Source: Salinibacter pepae
GTDB taxonomy: Bacteria > Bacteroidota > Rhodothermia > Rhodothermales > Salinibacteraceae
Direction of reading: 5' to 3'
Length of the DNA: 64,000 bases
NCBI RefSeq assembly: GCF_947077775.1
Contig: NZ_CAMTTE010000001.1
Coordinates: 310,001-374,000, forward strand
In this document: piece by piece, positions 43,812 through 52,441 of the stretch
How the letters are laid out: each line of letters starts with the position of its first letter
Numbering within the stretch: position 1 is the first letter of the stretch
The notes under the pieces: model-generated
Database searches by the model: none
Seen by the model: the letters and a program-made list of their open reading frames with translations, nothing else
Told to the model about the DNA's origin: nothing
Position numbers and translations under genes: made by a program

Positions 43812-45299
43812 CTACCGCCCGGCCGAGGCCCACGCCGGGACCGTCCCGAGTTCGACCCCGAAGGCCACCCCGAGCAGCCCGTACGCCATCAGGGTGACCA
43901 GGACGACAAATGCAAGGTTGAGCCAGACGCCGGCCCGGCTCATCTCGGGAATGGAGAGCAGTCCGCTCCCGTAGACGATGGCGTTCGGCGGGGTGGCCAC
44001 CGGGAGCATAAACGCACTGCTCGCCCCCAGGGCGGCCGGCACCGCAAACAGGAACGGATTTTCCCCGAACCCCACGGCCACGGCCCCGAGGATGGGCAAA
44101 AACGCCGCCGTGGTGGCCGTGTTGCTCGTAATTTCGGTGAGCCCCACGATCAGGGCGACCGCCCCCAGCACCACGAGGAGCGTGGCCCCCCCACGGAGGG
44201 CGTTCACCCCCTCCCCAATCCAGGCGGCCAGGCCGGTGTCGCTAATGGCGGACGCCAGACTGAGCCCCCCACCGAACAGCAGGAGCACGCCCCACGGCAG
44301 CTCCTCGGCGTCCTCCCAGACGAGGAGCGCACGCGCTTCGGTCCCGGCCGGCAGGGCAAAGAGCAGGAGCCCGGCCCCGACCGCAATGCCCGCGTCGGAG
44401 AGTCCGGGAAGCAGGTCGGCGAACAGGGGGCGCGTCCCCCACAGGGTCGCGGTCAACACGAAGACGGCGGCCACCCGCCCCTCCGCCGTCGTCATGCGCC
44501 CCAGCCGCTCCCACTCGGCGTCGATCACCCGGGTGCCCCCCGGCAGCCGATCCAACTCGATGGGATAGACCCAGGTGAGCACGAGGTATACGAGGGGCAG
44601 TGCCACCGCCACGAGCGGCAGTCCAACGACCATCCACTGGGCGAAGCCCACCTCCACGCCGTAGGTCTCGGAGAAAAAGCCCGCGAGCAACGCGTTCGGG
44701 GGCGTGCCGATGAGGGTGCCCATGCCGCCCACATTGCAGGCGTACGCGATCCCGAGCAGAAGCACGAGGGGAAAGTGCGGCGGCATCGTCTCGCCCCGGG
44801 CCTCCAGTTGGTCCCGAACGAAGTCGATGATCGAGAGCCCGATCGGCAGCATCATGAGCGCCGTGGCCGTGTTGCTCACCCACATGCTCAACAGGGCCGA
44901 CGCGAGGAGGAACCCGATGATAATCGACCGGGGCTCGGTCCCAATCCCCTGCACGATGCCGAGCGCCACGCGGCGGTGCAGCCGCCACCGCTGCATCGCT
45001 TGTGCCAGCAAGAAGCCCCCCAGAAAGAGAACGATCAGGGGATTGGCGTATGGGGCGGCGGCGCCCTCAATGTCGGTGATGCCCAGCAGGGGACACAGGA
45101 CGAGGGGCACCAGGGCAGTCGCGGAAATCGGAAGGGCCTCCGTAACCCACCAGACGGCCATCAGCACCCCCACCGCGGCGGTGCGCCATCCCGCCGGGTC
45201 GAGTCCTTCCGGGCCCGGCACCAGCAACAACACCCCGCATAGGAGCGCGCCGCCTGCAAGACCCATCTGCTGACGGAGCGGGGTAGAGTCGGGGGCCAT
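43812..45299 (-). CDS. SLC13/DASS-family anion-sodium symporter
   Basis: A 495-residue membrane transporter with 11-13 hydrophobic segments. Both conserved SNT-type hairpin sites are visible: SNTATALMM (about 135-143) and ITSNTATTAAFLPI (about 390-403), plus PPNA motifs in GTLIGTPPNALLAGF and LPVATPPNAIVYGSG. The family imports dicarboxylates, citrate or sulfate with Na+, which suits a marine or hypersaline habitat. Which substrate it prefers cannot be determined. I start at ATG 45299. It is convergent with the permease gene. Confidence 0.88.
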   Translation of the reverse strand: MAPDSTPLRQQMGLAGGALLCGVLLLVPGPEGLDPAGWRTAAVGVLMAVWWVTEALPISATALVPLVLCPLLGITDIEGAAAPYANPLIVLFLGGFLLAQAMQRWRLHRRVALGIVQGIGTEPRSIIIGFLLASALLSMWVSNTATALMMLPIGLSIIDFVRDQLEARGETMPPHFPLVLLLGIAYACNVGGMGTLIGTPPNALLAGFFSETYGVEVGFAQWMVVGLPLVAVALPLVYLVLTWVYPIELDRLPGGTRVIDAEWERLGRMTTAEGRVAAVFVLTATLWGTRPLFADLLPGLSDAGIAVGAGLLLFALPAGTEARALLVWEDAEELPWGVLLLFGGGLSLASAISDTGLAAWIGEGVNALRGGATLLVVLGAVALIVGLTEITSNTATTAAFLPILGAVAVGFGENPFLFAVPAALGASSAFMLPVATPPNAIVYGSGLLSIPEMSRAGVWLNLAFVVLVTLMAYGLLGVAFGVELGTVPAWASAGR

Positions 45300-45426
45300 G
45301 GCCGAACGAAGCGCCAGCGCCGAGGGGCAGGAGGTGACGGCCGGGCCTCTCGACACGGGCACGGCTCGGGAGGGGAACACAAGAGCCCGCGGACGCACCT
45401 GGCGTCCGGCAGGCAATGGGCTATAG

Positions 45427-45499
45427 AGCTGACGGGCGGACTCGAACCGCCAGCCTGCGCATTACAAGTGCGCTGCTCTACCAGTTGAGCTACGTCAGC
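45427..45499 (-). tRNA. tRNA-Thr (anticodon UGU)
   Basis: A 73-nt tRNA gene on the minus strand. The acceptor stem GCTGACG (45499-45493) pairs with CGTCAGC (45434-45428). D arm GCTC/GAGC, anticodon stem GCGCA/TGCGC around loop CTTGTAA (anticodon TGT), variable loop of five, and T arm GGCGG-TTCGAGT-CCGCC are all present. The discriminator is T, and CCA is not encoded. It would read ACA and other ACN threonine codons. Confidence 0.95.
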
Positions 45500-45562
45500 A
45501 AACGGGGCCGAGGCGACCAGCCATCCGGATCAACTATTCGCATCGTGCCGAGTTTCGACCGG

Positions 45563-46219
45563 TCAGCGGGGTTCAGAGGGGCCGCCGTCGCCGTCCCCCG
45601 TCGCCGTCCTCCGCCGACGCCGCCAGTACCACCGTGCCCCCAGCCCGACCGCACCCAGAACCAGTATCGTCAACACGATGCGGCCGTAGGCGCGGAGGTA
45701 CGTCACGACGAGGTCCCAGTTTTCCCCCACGGCGTACCCCGCGTAGCTGATAAGCCCCGTCCAGACCAGCGCGCTCACCGTGCACCACCAGGCCGTACGG
45801 GCCGTCGCCATCCGAAACATGCCCGCCGTCAACGAAATCACCGACCGGGCCCCACTTAGAAAGCGATTGGCCGCGATGACGCCGTAGCCGTACTGGTGAA
45901 TCCAGCGCTGCGCGCGGTCGAAGCCCTCACGGGGCAGCCACTGCAGGCGATCCGGGTTCAGGACCGAACGCCCCAGCGTGTACCCAACGGCATACATCGT
46001 CATGAAGCCAAGTGCGCCCCCGGCCGTGGAGAGCAAAATCACGACGCCGAGGTGCAATTGCCCGAGGCCCGCCATGTATCCCCCAAAGACCACGACCATG
46101 TCGCCCGGAATCGGGGGCAACACGTTCTCGCCGTACGCGATGACGAGCAGGGTGACGTACGCCCAGATCGGGGAAAGCGCCTCCATCCAGGCAAAGAAGT
46201 TGGAGAATCCGTCGAGCAT
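45563..46219 (-). CDS. DedA-family membrane protein
   Basis: A 218-residue integral membrane protein. The family pattern is visible: YGENVLPPIPGDMVVVFGGYMAG near residue 30 (E.....iPGe motif), GALGFMTMYAVGYTLG, RFLSGARSVISLTAGMFRMA (R.iPg.R...s..aG...m motif, here with LSGAR) and a C-terminal hydrophobic helix, then a basic/acidic tail. DedA proteins are thought to flip phospholipids such as undecaprenyl phosphate. Start: ATG 46219 is preferred to a TTG two codons upstream. The tRNA-Thr gene is downstream. Confidence 0.88.
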   Translation of the reverse strand: MLDGFSNFFAWMEALSPIWAYVTLLVIAYGENVLPPIPGDMVVVFGGYMAGLGQLHLGVVILLSTAGGALGFMTMYAVGYTLGRSVLNPDRLQWLPREGFDRAQRWIHQYGYGVIAANRFLSGARSVISLTAGMFRMATARTAWWCTVSALVWTGLISYAGYAVGENWDLVVTYLRAYGRIVLTILVLGAVGLGARWYWRRRRRTATGDGDGGPSEPR

Positions 46220-46260
46220 ACTCAAACGCTACGGCCAAGTCGGTGTCGGAGCCTTTCTCG

Positions 46261-46734
46261 CTACGCAGGCTGGATCGTACAGACCGCCTGTGCCGCCACC
46301 CCCTCCTCCCGTCCCACGAAGCCAATTCCCTCCGTCGTGGTCGCCTGTACGGACACTGCGTCGCGCGGAAACGAAAGCACACGTGCAATGTTGGTCCGCA
46401 TCTCGTCGACGTGGGGGCGCAGCTTGGGGCGCTCCAGAAGCACGGTCGCGTCGACATTGTGGGGGGCATAACCGGCGTGCTGAACCCGCTCCACGACCCG
46501 TTGGAGCAGGGCCTGACTGTCGGCGTCCTTCCATTCGGCGTCGGTATCGGGAAAGTGGGCCCCGAGGTCTCCGAGCGCAGCGGCCCCGAGTAGGGCGTCG
46601 GCCACCGCGTGCAGGAGGACGTCCGCGTCCGAGTGGCCCGCGAGGCCCCGGTCGTGCGGCACCTGTACGCCGCCCAGGATCAGAGGCCGCTCCTCGACCA
46701 GGCGGTGCACGTCGTACCCAAAACCAATGCGCAT
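46261..46734 (-). CDS. ispF: 2-C-methyl-D-erythritol 2,4-cyclodiphosphate synthase
   Basis: A 157-residue zinc enzyme of the MEP isoprenoid pathway. The metal ligands Asp8, His10 (GYDVHRL) and His42-type ([15 protein letters not shown]) are visible, as are [14 protein letters not shown] and the final [17 protein letters not shown]. Length is typical. ispD lies 46 bp upstream on the same strand, giving an ispD-ispF pair. Confidence 0.96.
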   Translation of the reverse strand: MRIGFGYDVHRLVEERPLILGGVQVPHDRGLAGHSDADVLLHAVADALLGAAALGDLGAHFPDTDAEWKDADSQALLQRVVERVQHAGYAPHNVDATVLLERPKLRPHVDEMRTNIARVLSFPRDAVSVQATTTEGIGFVGREEGVAAQAVCTIQPA

Positions 46735-46780
46735 GGGATGTTCTCAGCTACGGAAAGCAACACTACGACGACGCCGACGG

Positions 46781-47515
46781 TTACAGGTCAAACCGTTCGG
46801 GGGCGTCTCTCCATGTCGGCCACAGCGCCTGGGCGAGCGCCCAGTCGTCCGGCGTCGTGATTTTGAAGTTGCGCCGGCTCCCCGGCACCGGAACCACGTC
46901 GTGGTCCAGTTGCTGCACGAGGGCCACGTCGTCGGTCGCCGCCAGGTCTTCGGCCGATGCGCGACGATGCGCGTGCTCGAGCCATTCGCGGCGGAAGCCC
47001 TGGGGCGTCTGCATCCGGTAGAGGCCGTCCCGCGAGACCGTCTCCCCCAGCCCGTCGGCGTTGCCCCGGCGGAGCGTGTCGGCCACGGGGACGACCAGCG
47101 ACGCCGCCCCGCCGGTGCGGACGGCCTGGACGACGGCCTGCACCTGCGCCGCCGCGACGAAGGGGCGGGCCGCATCGTGCACCAGCACCGTGTTCACGGG
47201 GTGGGGCACCGCCCGGAGGGCGTGTCGCACGGAGGACTGCCGATCGGCGCCGCCCCCCACGACGGCCGTCAGCACGCTGAGGCCTTCCGCCTGCAAACGG
47301 TCGGTGACCTCGGTCACGCGGGACTCGGGGGCCGCCACCACGGCGTGGCCCACGGCCGGGTGTCGTTCAAACGAGAGAAGGACCTGCACCAGCACCGCGT
47401 GCTCGCCGAGGGCCCGGAACTGCTTGGGCCGTCCCCCCAGCCGGCGCCCACGCCCGGCGGCCGGGATGAGGACGGCCACTTCGTCCGAACGGGCACGAGC
47501 ATCAGCATCATCCAT
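46781..47515 (-). CDS. ispD: 2-C-methyl-D-erythritol 4-phosphate cytidylyltransferase
   Basis: A 244-residue nucleotidyltransferase of the MEP pathway. The glycine-rich CTP loop AVLIPAAGRGRRLGG (near 14-28) carries the K in RPKQFRALG. VVGGGADRQSSVRHAL, VLVHDAARPFV and RMQTPQGF follow, and the final KITTPDDWALA is typical. Start ATG 47515 gives an acidic 10-residue prefix. It forms a pair with ispF. The MEP route supplies isoprenoids for menaquinone and carotenoids. Confidence 0.95.
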   Translation of the reverse strand: MDDADARARSDEVAVLIPAAGRGRRLGGRPKQFRALGEHAVLVQVLLSFERHPAVGHAVVAAPESRVTEVTDRLQAEGLSVLTAVVGGGADRQSSVRHALRAVPHPVNTVLVHDAARPFVAAAQVQAVVQAVRTGGAASLVVPVADTLRRGNADGLGETVSRDGLYRMQTPQGFRREWLEHAHRRASAEDLAATDDVALVQQLDHDVVPVPGSRRNFKITTPDDWALAQALWPTWRDAPERFDL

Positions 47516-47568
47516 GCGAATCCGGGGCCGCGTGCAACGGGCAGTCGGCACTTCGGGCTTCCGGGCCG

Positions 47569-48618
47569 TTACTTGATGAAGATCGCGTCCCCGAACGCGA
47601 AGAGCCGGTACTCCTCCTCGAAGGCCTCCTCGTAGGCCTCAAACAGGAAGTCGTACCCCGCAAACGCCGCCCCCATCATCATGAGCATGCTCTCGGGGCG
47701 GTGGAAGTTCGTAATCATCCGCTCCACGATCTTAAACTCGTACTCCGGGTACACGAAGAGGTCCGTCCAGCTGTGGTCCGGCTTCACCGTCTCGTCGGCC
47801 GAGAGGCTCGACTCGAGGGCCCGCGCGACGGTCGTGCCGCAGGCCGTGACGGTATTCTCGTCGGACGCCAGGGCGCGGTTGACGGCCTCGGCGGTCTCCT
47901 CCGGGATGTCGTACTCCTCCGAGTCCGTCCGGTGCTTGGAGAGGTCCTCCACGTCCACCGGCTTGGACTTGCCCCGCCCGATGTGGAGGGTAATGGGGAC
48001 CACGTGGACGCCCTTCTCCTTCAGGCGCTTCAGCACGTCTTCGGTAAAGTGAAGGGTCGACTTCGGAGCGGCCACGGCCCCGCGATTCTCGGCGAAGATG
48101 GTCTGGTACCGGTCTCGGTCCTCCTCTTCCACCTCGCGGTCGATGTAGGGCGGCAACGGGGTCTCCCCGATGTCCCGGATTTTCTGGTACAGCGCCTCGT
48201 TCACGTCGTCGAACGAAAAGCGGATGGTTCGGCCGCGGGAGGTGGTGTTGTCGATGACCTCCGCGATCAGGTCGTCGTCGAAGTAGAGCTTGTTGCCGAT
48301 GCGAATTTTCCGGGCCGGGTCGACCACCACGTCCCAGAGCCGGCTTTCCGGGTTCAGCTCGCGAAGGAGGAAAACCTGGATGTCGGCGCCGGTCTTTTTC
48401 TTCTGGCCGTAGAGGCGCGCCGGATAGACTTTCGTGTCGTTCACAACGAGCACGTCCCCCTCCGAGAAGTACTCCGGAAGGTCGTGGAAGTGCTTGTCGT
48501 GGTTGATGTCGTGGGACTCCCGATCCAACACCATCATCCGGGAGGAGTCGGGGGGATCGGCCGGATATTCTGCGACGAGTTCTTCGGGGACGTCGTAGCT
48601 GAATTCCGAGCGTTTCAT
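47569..48618 (-). CDS. queA: S-adenosylmethionine:tRNA ribosyltransferase-isomerase
   Basis: A 349-residue enzyme that converts preQ1 in tRNA wobble positions to epoxyqueuosine. The N-terminus FSYDVPEELVAEYPADPPDSSRMMVLDR is the QueA signature; LVVNDTKVYPARLYG, PLPPYIDRE...DRYQTIFAENRGAVAAPK and the C-terminal ITNFHRPESMLMMMGAAFAG are also present. ATG 48618 is used. The gene lies 53 bp upstream of ispD on the same strand. Confidence 0.95.
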   Translation of the reverse strand: MKRSEFSYDVPEELVAEYPADPPDSSRMMVLDRESHDINHDKHFHDLPEYFSEGDVLVVNDTKVYPARLYGQKKKTGADIQVFLLRELNPESRLWDVVVDPARKIRIGNKLYFDDDLIAEVIDNTTSRGRTIRFSFDDVNEALYQKIRDIGETPLPPYIDREVEEEDRDRYQTIFAENRGAVAAPKSTLHFTEDVLKRLKEKGVHVVPITLHIGRGKSKPVDVEDLSKHRTDSEEYDIPEETAEAVNRALASDENTVTACGTTVARALESSLSADETVKPDHSWTDLFVYPEYEFKIVERMITNFHRPESMLMMMGAAFAGYDFLFEAYEEAFEEEYRLFAFGDAIFIK

Positions 48619-48774
48619 ATACGGTCGTCGGTCGGGCAACGGGTGAGTTGAACAGGCGCGGGGCCCACGGGCGATGGTCGCAGGCGAGCCACGGCGGGTG
48701 TGATTTGAATGCCGATCCTACTACACTCTCCTTCGGGCCGAGTTGATCCCGCTCCACGCGGGCTTTCCATCTTT

Positions 48775-49731
48775 CTATGCGGGTGTGGGGTCGGACGCGT
48801 GCAGCCACTGACGCTCCCAGGCCGCAATGGGCGGCTCCGGGCGGAGGGCCTCGGGATGGAGCACCGAGGCGAGCACCTCAATGGCGCGGTAGAGGCGCGG
48901 GCCCGGGCGGTTGAAATACGCATTGCCGTCGAGCAGGGCAACACGCTGGTCCTCGACCGCAGACAGGGCGTCCCAGCCGGGCCGGTTGGTCAGGTAGTGC
49001 AGGTCGCGCCGCGTCTCGTCGATGGTGAAGCCGCAGGGCATCAGGGCCAGGGCGTCCGGGTCCGCCGCTCGGAGCTCGTCCCACTCGATCGGCGCGGTGG
49101 GTGTCCCGGCGGTGCCGATGAGGGGACGCCCCCCCGCCATCTCCACCACGTCGGGCATCCAGTGCCCCGCCACCATGAGCGGCTCCAGCCACTCGACACA
49201 GGCCACGGAGGGAAGCGATTGCGGGTTCGTGGAGCGGTCCACCCCAATCTGGTCGCGGAGGACCCGAAGGCCCGTTTCGAGGTTGGCGATCACCTCCATC
49301 GCCGCCTCCAGGGCCCCCATCGCCCGGGCGAGGCGGAGCGCCTCGTCGAGCACCTCCTTTAGCGTCTGCGGCTGCATCGAGACCACCTCGGGGCGTTTGC
49401 CGGCCCACTCCCCGAGCTGCACCTCCAGCTCCGGCAGGCTCACCGCACACACGTCGCACTGGTCCTGCGTCACGATCAGGTCGGGCTCCAGCGCCCGCAA
49501 TCGCTCCAGGTCCACGTCGTAAAGGCTGAGCCCGTCCTGCAGTTGCCCCTGCACCGCGTCGTCGATGGCGGCGGAGTCGCCGTCCGACGCGTAGGTCGGG
49601 GCCGTCACGGCGGGCACGTCCTGCACCTGCTCCGGGTACTCGCATTCGTGGGAGCGCCCGACGAGCTGGTCCTCTCCCCCGAAGACACAGATCCACTCGG
49701 TTGCGGCCGGCAGTAGCGAGACGATGCGCAT
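48775..49731 (-). CDS. Cobalamin-binding-protein homologue (BtuF-like) without signal peptide
   Basis: A 318-residue protein with the ABC solute-binding (FecCD/BtuF-type) fold: MRIVSLLPAATEWICVFG at the very N-terminus, GRSHECEYPEQV, LRALEPDLIVTQDQCDVCAV, and MAGGRPLIG near 220. The N-terminus begins directly at the first strand with no signal peptide. This matches a widespread group annotated as cobalamin-binding proteins that look cytosolic. No ABC permease or ATPase gene is adjacent. Two cysteines in QCDVC might bind metal. It is 65 bp behind the amidase gene on the same strand. Confidence 0.78.
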   Translation of the reverse strand: MRIVSLLPAATEWICVFGGEDQLVGRSHECEYPEQVQDVPAVTAPTYASDGDSAAIDDAVQGQLQDGLSLYDVDLERLRALEPDLIVTQDQCDVCAVSLPELEVQLGEWAGKRPEVVSMQPQTLKEVLDEALRLARAMGALEAAMEVIANLETGLRVLRDQIGVDRSTNPQSLPSVACVEWLEPLMVAGHWMPDVVEMAGGRPLIGTAGTPTAPIEWDELRAADPDALALMPCGFTIDETRRDLHYLTNRPGWDALSAVEDQRVALLDGNAYFNRPGPRLYRAIEVLASVLHPEALRPEPPIAAWERQWLHASDPTPA

Positions 49732-49796
49732 GGCGGGGCGGGGGACTGTGTGAGAAAGTGCGCGGCAACTGGGGCCTCGGAGCGCCCCCTGGTCGT

Positions 49797-51509
49797 CTAC
49801 TGGATCGGCGGGCGGCGCCGGTGGATGTCGGTCGCCTGCTGCACGGCGTGGGCCAGCGTGAGCGCGTGCTGGTCCCTGTACAGGGGCGCCACGAAACTGA
49901 TGCTGCCCGGCTGGCGGCGCGCATCCGGCCCTTCCTCCACGGGGCGCAGGGCGTTGGGAAGACACACGCACGGATGCCCCGTCAGGTTCGTGATGCCGAG
50001 GGTGCCCCCGCCAAAGCTGGGGCTCACCAGCACGTCGAGGTCTCGCATGACCGCATGGGCCTGCTCCATCAGGTCGACCCGCAGCCGGTCCATCTGGACG
50101 TGCTCCACCGCCGGGACGAAGCGGGCGGTGCGGAAGACATTCGGCCACGTGTTCTCGCCCTGCCGAACCAGCTCGTCGACGCCGTCCGTGCGGGTCAGCT
50201 CGTCGAACGCCGCGGCGGCCTCCACGTCGAGCGTGTTCAAGAGCGCCCCCACCGGGACGTCGACGTCCCACGACACCGGCTCCAGCTCCACGCCGAGCCC
50301 ACGCAGGACGTCGAGCGTCTTCTGGTCGGCGGACTGGTTGTCGTAGTCCCCCTCGAATGCCTCTTGCAGGTATCCCACGCGCAACGAGGCGGCGGAGCGT
50401 TCCGCGTCGAACGGAAACGGCACGTCCACGGAGGCGGGATCTGTTGGGTCGGCCCCGCGGATCGCGTCGTAGACGTGTGCGCAGTCGAGCGCCGAACGGG
50501 CGATGGGGCCGAGCTTGTCCATGGTCCACGAGAGCGCCATGGCCCCGCCCCGCCCCACCGCTCCGAAGGTCGGGCGGTGGCCCGTTACGCCGCATCGGGT
50601 GGACGGCGAGACGATGGAGCCAAGCGTCTCGGACCCAATGGCGAAGGGCACGCAGCCCGCCGACACCGCCGCGGCCGGCCCCGCCGACGAGCCGCTGGAG
50701 CCCTGGTCGAGGTTCCAGGGGTTCTTGGTGGTGGCGTCGTACCAGACATCCCCCCAGGCCAGGGCGCCCAGCGACAGCTTGGCCACGAGGACGGCCCCGG
50801 CGTCGTCGAGCCGTTCGATGACAGTTGCGGTCTCGTCGATTGTCTGGGTCTTGTGCGGCTCTGCCCCCCATGTTGTCTTGGTCCCCTGCACGGCCAGCAG
50901 GTCCTTGGCCCCGTACGGCACGCCGTGTAGGGGACCGCGCCACGTGCCCGCGTCCAGCTCGTCGTCGGCCCGGCGGGCCGCCGCCAGGGCCCGCTCTTCG
51001 GTGTACGAAATGACGGCGTGCAGCCGGTCGTCGTACCGACGCAGGCGCTGCAGGGCCAGCTCGGTCAGCTCCACACTGGTCACCGTGCGGGCGCGAAGCA
51101 GGTGGGCCAGTTCTGAGATGGAGGCGAAGGCCAGCTCCTCGTCAGAAGAAGGTCGGCCGACCGGGGGAAGGGGGACCTCCGCCCCGTCGGCCGACGGCGG
51201 GACCTCCGGAAGTTCCGCCCCGCCGCGGCGCGGGTCGAAGGTAGTCGCCGGGGCTCGTGCGTTGGGCAGATCCTGCGCCCGCATCGCCTCGTACTGCTCA
51301 AGGTTCTCGTTCAGGTTCTCAACCAACAGCTCCCGCTCCTCGGCGGTGAGGGAGAGCCCGGCAATCGATTCCGCGGCCGCCACGTGTTCGGTCGTGATGG
51401 GGGCATCGTCCTCCTGCTCGGCCACCTGCGCGTACAGGGCACCGGGAAAAAGGCCGCTCAGCCCGACCGCCGAGCAGGCGTCCAAAAACTGGCGTCGATC
51501 GATAGACAT
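49797..51509 (-). CDS. Amidase-signature hydrolase with Tat-type signal
   Basis: A 570-residue enzyme. The N-terminus MSIDRRQFLDACSAVGLSG has twin arginines and a hydrophobic stretch ending near ALYA, a likely Tat signal. The amidase domain (about 130-560) has catalytic Lys in GVPYGAKDLLA, the Gly/Ser-rich cis-Ser and nucleophile Ser in QGSSGSSAG, and SPSTRCGVTGHRPTFG. This is the same fold as GatA, but the export signal and lack of gatB/gatC neighbours argue against a role in tRNA amidation. It likely hydrolyses an extracytoplasmic amide; the substrate is unknown. I chose ATG 51509. Confidence 0.85.
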   Translation of the reverse strand: MSIDRRQFLDACSAVGLSGLFPGALYAQVAEQEDDAPITTEHVAAAESIAGLSLTAEERELLVENLNENLEQYEAMRAQDLPNARAPATTFDPRRGGAELPEVPPSADGAEVPLPPVGRPSSDEELAFASISELAHLLRARTVTSVELTELALQRLRRYDDRLHAVISYTEERALAAARRADDELDAGTWRGPLHGVPYGAKDLLAVQGTKTTWGAEPHKTQTIDETATVIERLDDAGAVLVAKLSLGALAWGDVWYDATTKNPWNLDQGSSGSSAGPAAAVSAGCVPFAIGSETLGSIVSPSTRCGVTGHRPTFGAVGRGGAMALSWTMDKLGPIARSALDCAHVYDAIRGADPTDPASVDVPFPFDAERSAASLRVGYLQEAFEGDYDNQSADQKTLDVLRGLGVELEPVSWDVDVPVGALLNTLDVEAAAAFDELTRTDGVDELVRQGENTWPNVFRTARFVPAVEHVQMDRLRVDLMEQAHAVMRDLDVLVSPSFGGGTLGITNLTGHPCVCLPNALRPVEEGPDARRQPGSISFVAPLYRDQHALTLAHAVQQATDIHRRRPPIQ

Positions 51510-51790
51510 GGCATGTCCGAAGCAGATGACAGATCGTGAACGGGATTCACCCAACCAGCCCCTTCCCTCAGCGGGCAGGCCACCCATACGGTAACCACCC
51601 GCAGGTCGAATCTCCATCCGCAGCGGGAACAAGATACAAGCCTTTCATCACTTTTCTCTCATCCACCCGTCCTATAAACAAACGGGAAAGCAGACAGACG
51701 ACAGCACGAGCACCGGTGACGGGCCCCCTGATCCGGATCGAGGTGTACCGCGACGGTGCCCACGGCGAGATCGCCCTGGGCGTCCCGTCC

Positions 51791-52393
51791 CTACGCCCCG
51801 GACGAGGCGCCGTCGCCCCGCTCAGGCGCCGACGAAGTCTCCCCTGTGGCCGCGCCGTCCTTCTCGGACTCGGACGTTCGGTCGCCCCGGTTTTGCTTGA
51901 CGTGCTCGGGCACGCGCTCCCCCACTTGCTGGAGGTGCTCCTCCATCTCCTCCCCCACTCGCTGCTTGATCTCATCGGTCATCTCTTCGGCCACCTGCTT
52001 CTCAACCTCCGCGGTAACCTCTTCGGGGACCGCGTCCTCGGCCTCCTCAGCCACGGCGCCCTCAACGGTCTCAGCCACCGCTTCTTCCACCTCGCCCGGC
52101 ATGGTGTCCTTGATCTCTTCGGCCACGGCCTCCTCCACTTCGCCCGGCATCGTGTCTTCGATCTCGTCGGCCACCACCGCTTCGGCCTCGGCCGCCACCT
52201 CCTCGTGCAGGATGCGCTCGTAGACGCTCATGTTCTCCCACACGCGCAGGAAATAGCCCAGCACGAGGCCGCTCTGGAAGGCCGCCACCAGTGGATTCAT
52301 CCCGACGAACAGCAGGTAGCCGAACCCCACGGCAAACCCGAGGCCGTAGATCAGGTCAATATAAAACTGCGTTTGGCGCCCACGTAGCTGCAT
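51791..52393 (-). CDS. Acidic repeat membrane protein of unknown function
   Basis: A 200-residue protein. Two hydrophobic helices (about 10-30, 33-48) anchor the N-terminus. Residues about 60-165 form a highly acidic helical region with an imperfect 16-residue repeat: DTMPGEVEEAVAEEIK, then DTMPGEVEEAVAETVE, then weaker copies (EDAVPEEV). The repeat is visible in DNA as well, with a 48-base period near 52085-52190. The tail is Ser/Asp/Glu-rich and probably disordered. The pattern suggests a long coiled or amphipathic helix; I recognise no family. It lies downstream of the PiT gene on the same strand, 48 bp after its stop. Confidence 0.7.
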   Translation of the reverse strand: MQLRGRQTQFYIDLIYGLGFAVGFGYLLFVGMNPLVAAFQSGLVLGYFLRVWENMSVYERILHEEVAAEAEAVVADEIEDTMPGEVEEAVAEEIKDTMPGEVEEAVAETVEGAVAEEAEDAVPEEVTAEVEKQVAEEMTDEIKQRVGEEMEEHLQQVGERVPEHVKQNRGDRTSESEKDGAATGETSSAPERGDGASSGA

Positions 52394-52441
52394 GTGATGC
52401 TCGCGCGCTTGGTTGCAATTTTGCGGATGGGTGTCGAGGGC

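Noticed and set aside
49732-50943. Upstream extension of the BtuF-like gene giving a 722-residue frame
   Set aside because: The extra part overlaps the amidase gene in another frame, and its translation is arginine/glycine-rich noise; the true start MRIVSLLPAATEW is obvious.
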